DNA from: Gemmobacter sp.
GTDB lineage: Bacteria > Pseudomonadota > Alphaproteobacteria > Rhodobacterales > Rhodobacteraceae
Reading direction: 5' to 3'
Length of the DNA: 64,000 nucleotides
Assembly: GCF_034676705.1 (NCBI RefSeq)
Contig: NZ_JAUCBS010000013.1
Location: forward strand, 2,522,501-2,586,500
How positions within the stretch are numbered: the stretch's first letter is position 1; the number at the start of each line of letters is the position of its first letter. The position numbers were made by a program, and so were the translations under genes. Below, piece by piece: positions 34,752 through 42,914 of the stretch. The notes below the pieces were generated by a model. The model made no database searches, was not told the DNA's origin, and saw only the letters and a list, made by a program, of their open reading frames with translations.

Positions 34752-36322
34752 GCTTTGCCCCCCATCCCGGCCATCATCAGGCCCAGGTCGCGTTCGTCGG
34801 TTTCGGATGCGTCGCGTTCGCCCATGATGCGGCCGTCGAACATCACGACCACACGGTCCGACAGGCCCAGAATCTCGTCCAGTTCGACCGAGACCAGCAG
34901 CACAGCCTTGCCCGCGTCGCGCAGGCGCACGATCTGCTGGTGGATGAATTCGATGGCGCCAATATCCACCCCGCGGGTAGGCTGGCCCACCAGCAGCAGG
35001 TCGGGGTTGCGTTCGATTTCGCGGGCGACGACGATTTTCTGCTGGTTGCCGCCGGAAAACGACTTGGCGGGCAGCCAGCAATTCGCCGGGCGCACGTCAA
35101 AGCGGGCGATCTTTGCCTCGGTATCGCGGCGCAGGGCGTCATTGTCCATCATCAGCGCGTTGCGCTGATATTCCGGTGCATGGTGATAGCCGAAGGCGAC
35201 GTTTTCCCAGGCGGTGAAATCCAGGATCAGCCCTTCCTCGTGCCGGTCCTCGGGGACATGGGCCACACCGGCGGCGCGGCGGGCCTGGCCGTTGCAGGCG
35301 GCGCCCGACAGCGGCAGATCGCGGCCGTTCAGCCGCACCTTGCCGGTGGCGCGCTGGGTGCCGCCCAGCACCTGCAACAATTCCGTCTGGCCATTCCCGG
35401 ACACCCCGGCAATGCCCAGAATCTCCCCCGCCCGCACGGTCAGCGAGACGTTCTTCAGCCGCTGCACCCCGGCGGCATCGGTGACGGACAGGTTTTCCAC
35501 CTCCAGCACCGGGGGGCCGGGGTTGGCGGGCACCTTGTCCACCCGCAGCAGCACCTTGCGGCCCACCATCAGTTCGGCCAGCTTTTCCGGGTTGGTTTCC
35601 GCGGTGTTCACCGTGGCCACCATGGTGCCGCGGCGCATCACCGAAACCTCGTCGGTGATCTCCATGATCTCGCGCAGCTTGTGGGTGATCAGGATCACCG
35701 TCTTGCCCTGATCGCGCAGGCCGCGCAGGATGCGGAACAGGTGGTCGGCCTCGGCTGGGGTCAGAACGCCGGTGGGTTCGTCCAGGATCAGGATATCGGC
35801 CTGGCGATACAGCGCCTTGAGGATTTCGACCCGCTGCTGGTGGCCGACCGACAGATCCTCGACCACCGCGTCGGGATCGACCTCCAGTTCGTAGTCCTGC
35901 GCCAGCTGTTTCAGCACGCCGCGCGCCTTGGACAACGAGGGGCGCAGCAGGCGGCCTTCCTCGACCCCCAGGATGATGTTTTCCAGCACGGTAAAGTTCG
36001 GCACCAGCTTGAAATGCTGGAACACCATGCCGATGCCGGCGCGGATGGCGGCCTGGCTGTCGGGAATGGAGACCGGCTTGCCGCCGATCAGGATTTCCCC
36101 GGCATCGGCCTTGTAAAAGCCATAGAGGATCGACATCAGCGTCGATTTTCCCGCGCCGTTTTCGCCGATGATGCCGTGGATCGTTCCGCGCTGCACGCGG
36201 ATCGAAATGTCCTTGTTGGCCTGCACCGCGCCAAAGGCCTTGGAAATGCCGCGCAATTCGATTGCATACTGCAAAGCCGGGGCGGCAGTCACCTGCCGCC
36301 CCGTATCGGGTTCGCCCACCAT
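34748..36322 (-). CDS. ABC transporter ATP-binding protein with two ATPase domains (BMP-type importer)
   Basis: 524 residues with two tandem ABC domains, as in sugar and nucleoside importers. Domain 1: Walker A GIIGENGAGKSTLMSILYGF, signature LSVGHQQRVEILKALYRQA, Walker B ILILDEPTGVLTP. Domain 2 has a degenerate Walker A, GIAGVSGNGQTELLQVLGG, a signature FSGGNQQKIVVAREIE and LLLVGQPTRGVDIGA. This asymmetry is normal in the family. I start at the ATG at 36322, seven bases after the binding-protein stop; the ATG at 36367 would overlap that gene and no clear ribosome site decides. Confidence 0.9.
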   Translation of the reverse strand: MVGEPDTGRQVTAAPALQYAIELRGISKAFGAVQANKDISIRVQRGTIHGIIGENGAGKSTLMSILYGFYKADAGEILIGGKPVSIPDSQAAIRAGIGMVFQHFKLVPNFTVLENIILGVEEGRLLRPSLSKARGVLKQLAQDYELEVDPDAVVEDLSVGHQQRVEILKALYRQADILILDEPTGVLTPAEADHLFRILRGLRDQGKTVILITHKLREIMEITDEVSVMRRGTMVATVNTAETNPEKLAELMVGRKVLLRVDKVPANPGPPVLEVENLSVTDAAGVQRLKNVSLTVRAGEILGIAGVSGNGQTELLQVLGGTQRATGKVRLNGRDLPLSGAACNGQARRAAGVAHVPEDRHEEGLILDFTAWENVAFGYHHAPEYQRNALMMDNDALRRDTEAKIARFDVRPANCWLPAKSFSGGNQQKIVVAREIERNPDLLLVGQPTRGVDIGAIEFIHQQIVRLRDAGKAVLLVSVELDEILGLSDRVVVMFDGRIMGERDASETDERDLGLMMAGMGGKA

Positions 36323-36329
36323 CGCCGGA

Positions 36330-37320
36330 TCAGAACGCCGGGCAGGCGCTGTCGGTGCGATAGTCATGCACCTTGATCTTGCCGGCCACGATATCGGCCT
36401 GCGCCGCATCGGCCTTGGCCTTCATGTCGGCGGTGATCAGATCCTTGTTGTGGTCGTCCAGCGCATAGCCGACGCCACCGGCGGCCAGATCCATCTTGAC
36501 CACGCCGGGTTTCAGGCCCGGGCCTTCCTTGAACGCCTCGTAGACGGCGTTGTCCACCAGCTTCAGCATCGAGGTCAGCACCTTGCCGGAATGCAGGTGG
36601 TTCTGGTTCGAAATCGACGCCGATCGACAGCTTGCCCGCATCGGCGGCGGCTTGCAGCACGCCCAGGCCCGTGCCCCCGGCGGCAGCAAAGATCACGTCC
36701 GAGCCCTGGCTCATCTGCGCCTTGGCAATCTCGCCGCCCTTCACCGGGTCGTTCCACGCGGCCGGCGTATCGCCGGTGTAGTTCACGATCACCTTGATGT
36801 CGGGATTCACCGCCTTGGCGCCCTGGGCATAGCCGCAGGCAAAGGCGGAAATCAGCGGAATGTCCATGCCGCCGACAAAGCTGATGGTCCCCGATTTCGA
36901 CGCCAGCGCGCCCAGCATGCCGACCAGATAGCTGCCTTCATGTTCGGCAAAGATCACCGACCGGACGTTCGGCAGATCGACCACCGCGTCGATCAGCACG
37001 AACGAGGTGTCGGGGTAATCCGGCGCCACTTCCTTCAGCGTTTCCTCGTTCTGGAAGCCCATCACGACAATGGGGTTGGCGCCCGATTCCGCCATGCGGC
37101 GGGCGAACTGCACCCGCTGGGCGGCGGATTGCATTTCCAGCTCCTTGTAGGTGCCGCCGGCCTCCTTGGCCCATTTCTGCGCACCGTTGTAGGCGGCTTC
37201 GTTGAAGGATTTGTCGAACTTTCCGCCAAGGTCGAAGATCAGCGCAGGCTCGGCAGCAGCGACGCCGGCGGTCAGCGCCAGCGCGGCGGTGGCGCCGAGG
37301 AATTTTTTCATCAGGGTCAT
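36330..37320 (-). pseudogene. BMP family substrate-binding protein, interrupted by a frameshift
   Basis: The first part starts MTLMKKFLGATAALALTAGV, a signal peptide, then AEPALIFDLGGKFDKSFNEA, GFQNEETLKEVAPDYPDTSF and VIFAAAGGTGLGVLQAAADA, all typical of PnrA/BMP lipoprotein-like binding proteins. After KLSIGVD the frame is lost; the next residues of the family, SNQNHLHSGKVLTSMLKLVD, are in another frame that runs to the stop at 36330. One surplus base in the T run (minus strand GATTTCG, 36611-36613) accounts for it. A true mutation would disable the importer; a sequencing error would leave a normal ~330-residue protein. Confidence 0.85.
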
Positions 37321-37471
37321 GCGGTCTCTCCCGGTTATGCCGCGGGCGGTGAGCCTGCCCGACCGGCTGTCCGATCTCTTGCGGATCAGCCTTCATCAAG
37401 CCGCAGGCCGCCGCAGCGGTCAACAGGAATCTCGCCCGCGAAACGGGGGGGGCGCGCAACAGATGATCGGG

Positions 37472-37900
37472 CTAAGCCATTGGTTGCGCAAATGTGCGCT
37501 GCATAAGCAGCGCATCCACCGGGCCGCCCGGCCCATCGCGGTAATAGCCCTTGCGCCGGCCGCAGACCTGCCAGCCGGCGCCCGCGTAAAGTGCCGTTGC
37601 GGCAAGGTTGTCGGCCGCCACCTCGAGAAAGCCATAGGCGGCGCCCCGCGCCTGCGCCTGCGTTTCGAACGCAGCCAGCAAACGGGCACCGATGCCGCGC
37701 CGGCGGGCATCGGGCGCCACGGCAATGGTCAGCAATTCCGCCTCGTCCAGCACGACCCGGCCCAGGACAAAACCGCCCGGCACCTCGGCCAGAAAGCTGC
37801 CGGGCATGTCCAGCAGGCCGGCAATCTCGGCTGCGGTCCAGGGGCGCGGGTTGGTAAAGCTGGCAGCGTGGATAGCGGCCAGATGCGCCGCATCAGGCAT
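37472..37900 (-). CDS. rimI: Ribosomal-protein-alanine N-acetyltransferase
   Basis: A 142-residue GNAT enzyme. FVLGRVVLDEAELLTIAVAP then DARRRGIGARLLAAFETQAQ is the acetyl-CoA-binding core (R-R-x-G-I-G), and GAAYGFLEVAADNLAATALY then AGAGWQVCGRRKGYYRD is the RimI-type C-terminal block. It overlaps tsaB by 8 bp, and the tsaB-rimI pair is common in bacteria. Acetylation of ribosomal protein S18 is the textbook role; the actual target here is unproven. Confidence 0.9.
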   Translation of the reverse strand: MPDAAHLAAIHAASFTNPRPWTAAEIAGLLDMPGSFLAEVPGGFVLGRVVLDEAELLTIAVAPDARRRGIGARLLAAFETQAQARGAAYGFLEVAADNLAATALYAGAGWQVCGRRKGYYRDGPGGPVDALLMQRTFAQPMA

Positions 37901-38561
37901 CCAGGATCACCGGCGGCGGATCGCTGGGGGGGGCCGCATCGGGGGGGCGCACATACAGCGGCGCGGGGCGGGTGCCATCGGGCGGCTGGGCCAGCCGCCA
38001 GGCCGCACGGGCACCCAGCAGGCGGGGGAAATCGCTGGTGTCCGCAGGCTCTGCCCGGATGCCAAGGGCACGGGCGATCTGTTCGGCGCCATGGCCGCGC
38101 ACCGTGGCACCGGCCAGCGCCAGGCCCCCTGGCACGGCGGGGTAGATCAGGCGGGGGGGATCCACCGGCCGGCCATCCCGGAACGCCTGCACATAGACCT
38201 GATCGCGCGGGGCGGGCAGGCACAGCAGCAGCGGCCCGGTATCCCCGGGGCGCAACAGCAGCTCAAAGCCGGAAATGCCCACCACCGGCACCCGCAACCC
38301 CAGCGCCAGCCCGCGCGCCGCCGCGACCGAGATGCGCACGCCGGTAAAGTTGCCCGGCCCGATCCCCACCGCCAGCCCGGCCAGATCGGCCCAGCCTGCG
38401 CCAGCCTCGGCCAGCACCTCCTCCAGCAGGGGCATCAGCCGTTCGGCCTGCCCGCGCGCCATGGGTTCCAGCCGCGCCACGCGCACCATGCCATCCATGA
38501 CGACAGCGGCCGCGCAATGCGCGGCCGACGTATCGAAGGCGAGACAGGGCCCCCGCGCCAT
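37893..38561 (-). CDS. tsaB: tRNA threonylcarbamoyladenosine biosynthesis protein TsaB
   Basis: Partner of TsaD/TsaE in making t6A37 on ANN-decoding tRNAs. 222 residues of ASKHA fold: CLAFDTSAAHCAAAVV at the start, then LAGLAVGIGPGNFTGVRISV and AAARGLALGLRVPVVGISGF, the TsaB signature. The C-terminal part is Pro-rich (PPDAAPPSDPP) and variable. rimI overlaps its end; the nfuA-like gene stops 3 bases after its start region on the same strand. Confidence 0.92.
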   Translation of the reverse strand: MARGPCLAFDTSAAHCAAAVVMDGMVRVARLEPMARGQAERLMPLLEEVLAEAGAGWADLAGLAVGIGPGNFTGVRISVAAARGLALGLRVPVVGISGFELLLRPGDTGPLLLCLPAPRDQVYVQAFRDGRPVDPPRLIYPAVPGGLALAGATVRGHGAEQIARALGIRAEPADTSDFPRLLGARAAWRLAQPPDGTRPAPLYVRPPDAAPPSDPPPVILDA

Positions 38562-38564
38562 GGC

Positions 38565-39122
38565 TCAGGCGGCGACCGGGCGAACCTCGGTCACTTCGGG
38601 GATATAGTGGCGCAACAGGTTCTCGATCCCCATCTTCAGCGTCAGGGTCGACGACGGGCAGCCCGCGCAGGCGCCCTTCATGTGCAGATAGACCACGCCG
38701 CGGTCAAAGCCGTGGAAGGTGATGTCGCCGCCATCCTGCGCCACGGCGGGGCGGACGCGGGTATCCAGCAGTTCCTTGATCTGCTTGACGATCTCGCCAT
38801 CCTCGCCGTCATGGCTGGCATGGGCGGCCGCGGCCTCGCCCTCGATCACCGGCAGGCCGGACTGGAAATGTTCCATGATCGCGCCAAGGATCGCCGGTTT
38901 CACATGGTCCCAGGCCGCCCCTGCCTCTTTGGTGACGGTGACGAAATCATTGCCCAGGAACACCCCGGTCACGCCGCCCACCGCAAAGATGCGCCGCGCC
39001 AGCGGCGAGGCGGCCGCCGCATCGGCCGAGGGGAAATCGGCAGTGCCCACCGCCATCACATCCTGACCGGGCAGGAACTTCAGCGTGGCGGGGTTCGGGG
39101 TGGTTTCGGTCTGGATGAACAT
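38565..39122 (-). CDS. nfuA: NifU family Fe-S carrier protein (NfuA-like)
   Basis: 185 residues. N-terminal Nfu domain: MFIQTETTPNPATLKFLPGQ, then GVTGVFLGNDFVTVTKE. C-terminal NifU domain (about 105-180): VRPAVAQDGGDITFHGFDRG and MKGACAGCPSSTLTLKMGIE with the C-x-x-C that holds a bridging cluster. This two-domain form is the alphaproteobacterial/mitochondrial Nfu1 type. It precedes tsaB and rimI on the same strand. Confidence 0.93.
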   Translation of the reverse strand: MFIQTETTPNPATLKFLPGQDVMAVGTADFPSADAAAASPLARRIFAVGGVTGVFLGNDFVTVTKEAGAAWDHVKPAILGAIMEHFQSGLPVIEGEAAAAHASHDGEDGEIVKQIKELLDTRVRPAVAQDGGDITFHGFDRGVVYLHMKGACAGCPSSTLTLKMGIENLLRHYIPEVTEVRPVAA

Positions 39123-39201
39123 GGCGGCAAATCTCCGGGGGTTGGGGTGGATATGCGCCCCGCCCCCCCATGTGTCAAGAACGGCAGGGCAAATGGCGCG
39201 G

Positions 39202-39750
39202 TCAGGGCCGGACCACGCCCGCTTCGGTCACGATCAGGTCCAGTGGCTGGTCGGTGGGTTCCACCGGCACATCTGGCAGTTCCTGCGCGCCAAAGGCAAA
39301 GCCGACGGCCCCCACCGGCGCCGCGGCCCGCAGCCCCTCCAGCGTGCGGTCGTAGAACCCGCCGCCATAGCCCAGCCGAAAGCCGCGCCGGTCGAACGCC
39401 AGCAGCGGCACGATCAGCGCATCGGGCACCAGCCAGTCACCTTCGTCCGGGATCAGCGCGCCGAAATTGCCGGGCACCATGCGGGCCTGCGGGGTCCAGC
39501 GGCGAAAGCGCAGCGGCTGGCCCCGCCCGATCACCACGGGCACGCAGACCGGGCCGTCCCAGCCGGCCATCACCGGCAGCGGGTCGATTTCCGACCGCAT
39601 CGGCATGTAGCCGGCCAGCACCCGCCCCCGCCAGGGCGCCAGCGCGGCGCGCAGATGGTCGCAGGCAGCGCCCTGCCCGGCGGCATGGGCGGTGGCGCGG
39701 GCGGCAAGGGCCGCCTCGCGCAGCGCGGTCTTGCGGGCGATCACGTCCAT
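39202..39750 (-). CDS. 5-formyltetrahydrofolate cyclo-ligase
   Basis: 182 residues. Converts 5-formyl-THF to methenyl-THF with ATP. MRSEIDPLPVM is the substrate pocket region; DWLVPDALIVPLLAFDRRGF then RLGYGGGFYDRTLEGLR is the family signature around the ATP site. The ATG at 39750 overlaps the mgtE stop (ATGA), fixing the start; the long upstream frame is mgtE antisense noise. Start codon context and length are normal. Confidence 0.92.
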   Translation of the reverse strand: MDVIARKTALREAALAARATAHAAGQGAACDHLRAALAPWRGRVLAGYMPMRSEIDPLPVMAGWDGPVCVPVVIGRGQPLRFRRWTPQARMVPGNFGALIPDEGDWLVPDALIVPLLAFDRRGFRLGYGGGFYDRTLEGLRAAAPVGAVGFAFGAQELPDVPVEPTDQPLDLIVTEAGVVRP

Positions 39751-41120
39751 CACAGCAGCACCAGCGTTGCCAGCCCCAGAAAGGCGAAAAAACCCACCAC
39801 ATCGGTCAGCGTCATCACGAAGGTGCCCGAGGCCAGCGCCGGATCCAGCTTCAGCCGGTGCAGCAGCAGCGGCACCAGCACCCCCGACAGCGCCGCCACC
39901 ACCAGGTTGACCACGATGGCCGCCCCGATCACCGCGCCCAGCCACACATCGCGGCCATAGAACGCCCAGGCGACCAGCCCCATCACCACGGCAAAGCCCA
40001 CGCCGTTCAAGAGCCCCACCGCCAGTTCGCGCCAGATCACCCGCTTGGCGTTCGACGCGGTCAGGTCGCGCGTCGCCAGCGCCCGCACCGCCACCGTCAG
40101 CGATTGCGTGCCCGCATTCCCGCCCATCGACGCAACGATGGGCATCAGCGCCGCCAGCGCCACGATCACCGCGATGGTGCCTTCGAACAGCCCGATCACC
40201 AGCGCCGAGACGTTGGCCGTGACCAGGTTCACCGCCAGCCAGGGGAACCGCTGGCGCATGGTTTCCCAGACGCCGTCCGACAGCGAGCTTTCCTCGCCCA
40301 CGCCGGCCATGCGCAGCATGTCTTCCTCGTGTTCCTCGTCCAGCACCGACATGGCGTCATCAATGGTGATCACTCCCACCAGCCGCCCGCCTTCATCCAC
40401 CACCGGCAACGAGATCAGGTGATACTGGGTAAAGATATAGGCCACATCCGCCTCGGCCTCGGTCCCGGCGATGGTGCGAAAGCTGTCTTCGGCAATGTCG
40501 ACCAGCTTCACCTCGCGCCGCGCCGACAGGATGCGGCCCAGCGTGACATAGCCGGCCGGCTTCATGCGCGGATCGACCAGGATCACATGATAGAACTGGT
40601 CGGGCAGCCAGTCTTCGGCGCGCAGATAGTCGATGGCCTCGCCCACGGTCCAGTGCAGGGGCGCCGAAACGACCTCGCGCTGCATCAGGCGGCCGGCGGA
40701 ATATTCCGGGTAGGCCAGCGACTGTTCCACCGCCGCGCGGTCGTCGCGGTCCAGCGCGCCCAGGATCAGTTCCTGCGCGGGTTCCTCCAGATCCTCCAGA
40801 ATGTCGACCACATCGTCGGAGTCGAGTTCCCGCACCGCCTCGGCCAGCACGTCGGGGGCCAGGCTCTCGATCACCTCCTCGCGGATCGACTCGTCGATTT
40901 CCGACAGGATCTCGCCGTCGATCTCGCGCCCCCACAGGCGCAAGAGCGCGGCGCGTTCGCCGGCGCGGATCTGTTCAAGGATGTCGGCCACGTCGGCGGC
41001 GTGCAGCGGTTCCAGCAGGTCCACCAGCCGGGCGGAATCGCCCACCTCGACCGCGGCGCGGACGGCATCGACCACCTCTTGCGGGGGGGCCTGGCGCGGG
41101 CTTTCGGATGTGTCCGTCAT
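39750..41120 (-). CDS. mgtE: Magnesium transporter MgtE
   Basis: 456 residues in the usual order: N-terminal superhelical domain (LVDLLEPLHAADVADILEQI, then DDVVDILEDLEEPAQELILG), two CBS domains (about 140-260, LMQREVVSAPLHWTVGEAID, VGVITIDDAMSVLDEEHEED) that sense cytosolic Mg, and five C-terminal spans with PIVASMGGNAGTQSLTVAVR, the pore signature. Gated Mg import across the inner membrane. First gene of the mgtE-cyclo-ligase pair and divergent from guaD. Confidence 0.95.
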   Translation of the reverse strand: MTDTSESPRQAPPQEVVDAVRAAVEVGDSARLVDLLEPLHAADVADILEQIRAGERAALLRLWGREIDGEILSEIDESIREEVIESLAPDVLAEAVRELDSDDVVDILEDLEEPAQELILGALDRDDRAAVEQSLAYPEYSAGRLMQREVVSAPLHWTVGEAIDYLRAEDWLPDQFYHVILVDPRMKPAGYVTLGRILSARREVKLVDIAEDSFRTIAGTEAEADVAYIFTQYHLISLPVVDEGGRLVGVITIDDAMSVLDEEHEEDMLRMAGVGEESSLSDGVWETMRQRFPWLAVNLVTANVSALVIGLFEGTIAVIVALAALMPIVASMGGNAGTQSLTVAVRALATRDLTASNAKRVIWRELAVGLLNGVGFAVVMGLVAWAFYGRDVWLGAVIGAAIVVNLVVAALSGVLVPLLLHRLKLDPALASGTFVMTLTDVVGFFAFLGLATLVLL

Positions 41121-41237
41121 GTCGCGCCCTCCTGCCTGCCGGAATTGCGGCGACCTTAGCCGAAGGTGTTTCCGGAAAACAGGGGCAAAGGGGAAATTTA
41201 CCCGCGCGCCGATTGAGGTTACGCTTTCGTGTCAAAC

Positions 41238-42542
41238 ATGGAGCATGACCCCGTGGCCGAACTGCTGACCGGACAGGTGCTAAGCTTTGCCGCCGATCCC
41301 TTTGCCCATGGGCCGGGGGCCGCGCGGATCGAAACCGATGGCGCGGTGCTGATCGAGGGCGGCGTGATCCGCGCCGTCGGGCCAGCGGCAGGCTTGCGCG
41401 CGGCCCATCCGCAGGTGCCCGTCACCAGCCACGGCCGGCACCTGATTTCCGCCGGCTTCATCGACGCGCACGTCCATTATCCGCAAACCGCCATCATCGC
41501 CAGCTGGGGCAAACGGCTTATCGACTGGCTGAACCTCTATACCTTCCCCGAGGAGATGCGGTTTGCCGACCCCGCCTATGCCGCCCGGATCGCCAGCCGC
41601 TATTTCGACCTGACGCTGGCGAACGGCACGACGACCGTTTGCAGCTATTGCACCATCCATCCCGCCAGCGTGGATGCGTTTTTCGAGCAGGCGCAGGCGC
41701 GGGGCCTGCGGGCGCTGGCCGGCAAGACCTGCATGGACCGCGACACGGCGCCCGAGGCGCTGCGCGATACCGCCCGCTCGGCGCATGACGACTCGTCCCG
41801 CCTGATCGACAGATGGCATCAGCTGGACCGGCTGTCCTATGTGATCACGCCCCGCTTTTCCCCCACCTCGACCCCGGAGCAGCTGGAGGCGATGGGCGCG
41901 CTGTGGGCTGCGAACCCGTCGTGCCTGATGCAGACGCATCTGTCGGAACAGACCGACGAAATCGCCTGGGTGCGCAGCCTGTATCCCTCGGCCCGCGACT
42001 ATCTGGATACCTACGAACGCTATGGCCTGGTCGGCCCCGGCGCCGTCTTCGGCCATGCGATCTGGCTGGAGGACCGGGAAAAGGCGAAACTGCTGGATAT
42101 GGATTGCAGCCTGGTCCACTGCCCCACCTCGAACACCTTCATCGGGTCGGGGCTGTTCGACATGGGCGGGCTGAAGGCCGCAGGCCACCGGATTGGCCTG
42201 GCGACCGATACGGGGGGCGGATCGTCGTTTTCCATGCTGCGCACCATGGCCGCCGCCTATGAGGTCGGCCAGTTGAAGGGCCGCGCCCTGCATCCGGCGG
42301 AATTGTGGTGGCTGGCCACCCAAGGGTCGGCGCAATCGCTGCGCATGGACGACCGCATCGGCAACATCGCGCCGGGGATGGAGGCCGATCTGGTGGTGAT
42401 CGACCTCGCCTCGACCCCCGCCATCGACCAGGCGACGCGCCGGGCCGGCGATCTGTGGCAGGCGCTGTTCCCCACCATCATGCTGGGCGACGACCGCGCG
42501 ATTGCCGCCACCTATGTGGGCGGACGGCGGATCGGGGGCTAA
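41238..42542 (+). CDS. guaD: Guanine deaminase
   Basis: Converts guanine to xanthine. 434 residues of the amidohydrolase fold: SAGFIDAHVHYPQTAIIASW has the H-x-H zinc pair, VITPRFSPTSTPEQLEAMG, CLMQTHLSEQTDEIAWVRSL and HRIGLATDTGGGSSFSMLRT complete the metal and substrate sites; MEADLVVIDL near the end is the usual beta-sandwich return. Start uncertain: ATG at 41238 or GTG nine bases earlier, neither with a strong ribosome site. It lies 4 kb from the BMP-type importer, which may bring in purine nucleosides. Confidence 0.92.
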   Translation: MEHDPVAELLTGQVLSFAADPFAHGPGAARIETDGAVLIEGGVIRAVGPAAGLRAAHPQVPVTSHGRHLISAGFIDAHVHYPQTAIIASWGKRLIDWLNLYTFPEEMRFADPAYAARIASRYFDLTLANGTTTVCSYCTIHPASVDAFFEQAQARGLRALAGKTCMDRDTAPEALRDTARSAHDDSSRLIDRWHQLDRLSYVITPRFSPTSTPEQLEAMGALWAANPSCLMQTHLSEQTDEIAWVRSLYPSARDYLDTYERYGLVGPGAVFGHAIWLEDREKAKLLDMDCSLVHCPTSNTFIGSGLFDMGGLKAAGHRIGLATDTGGGSSFSMLRTMAAAYEVGQLKGRALHPAELWWLATQGSAQSLRMDDRIGNIAPGMEADLVVIDLASTPAIDQATRRAGDLWQALFPTIMLGDDRAIAATYVGGRRIGG

Positions 42543-42548
42543 GGCCGC

Positions 42549-42914
42549 TCAGCCGCAGCCATCGCCCCACCACAGGCGCAGCGGGTCGCCTTCGGTCGTG
42601 CCCAGATCGTGGCACGCGCCGGCCGCGCACAGTCGCCAGCCCGACGGCGTGCTGCCCGAGCTTGCCAGCAGCACCAACGGCTGCAACGGCCCCTGCACGC
42701 GGTAGCGCCAGCCGCCCGGCAAGCGCTGCGCGCCCTCGGGGATCTCCATCCCGGCGCCGGGGCCCTGAACCTCGGCTGCGACGGGGCGCAGGCCGGCGGG
42801 GCCCACGGCCCAGACCTCGTGCCAGCGGGTGCGGGTGACGGAATGGGTCCAGTCCAGGGTGAAGGTCTGGGTCGCCAGCGCCAGAACGGCGCCGGCTGTC
42901 GCCACGCACAGCAT
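42549..42914 (-). CDS. DUF1850 domain protein associated with TRAP transporter
   Basis: 121 residues with an N-terminal hydrophobic segment (MLCVATAGAVLALATQTFTL) and DWTHSVTRTRWHEVW, the DUF1850 signature. In many proteobacteria it follows a fused TRAP permease of the TAXI class. The start overlaps the permease stop as ATGA. Role unknown; probably a periplasmic or membrane accessory of the importer. Confidence 0.8.
   Translation of the reverse strand: MLCVATAGAVLALATQTFTLDWTHSVTRTRWHEVWAVGPAGLRPVAAEVQGPGAGMEIPEGAQRLPGGWRYRVQGPLQPLVLLASSGSTPSGWRLCAAGACHDLGTTEGDPLRLWWGDGCG

Noticed and set aside
37692..41159. A 1155-codon plus-strand open frame
   Set aside because: It is antisense to tsaB, nfuA, the cyclo-ligase and mgtE, all with clear family motifs. 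Its translation is His/Gln/Arg/Gly-rich without domains, the typical product of high-GC antisense frames.
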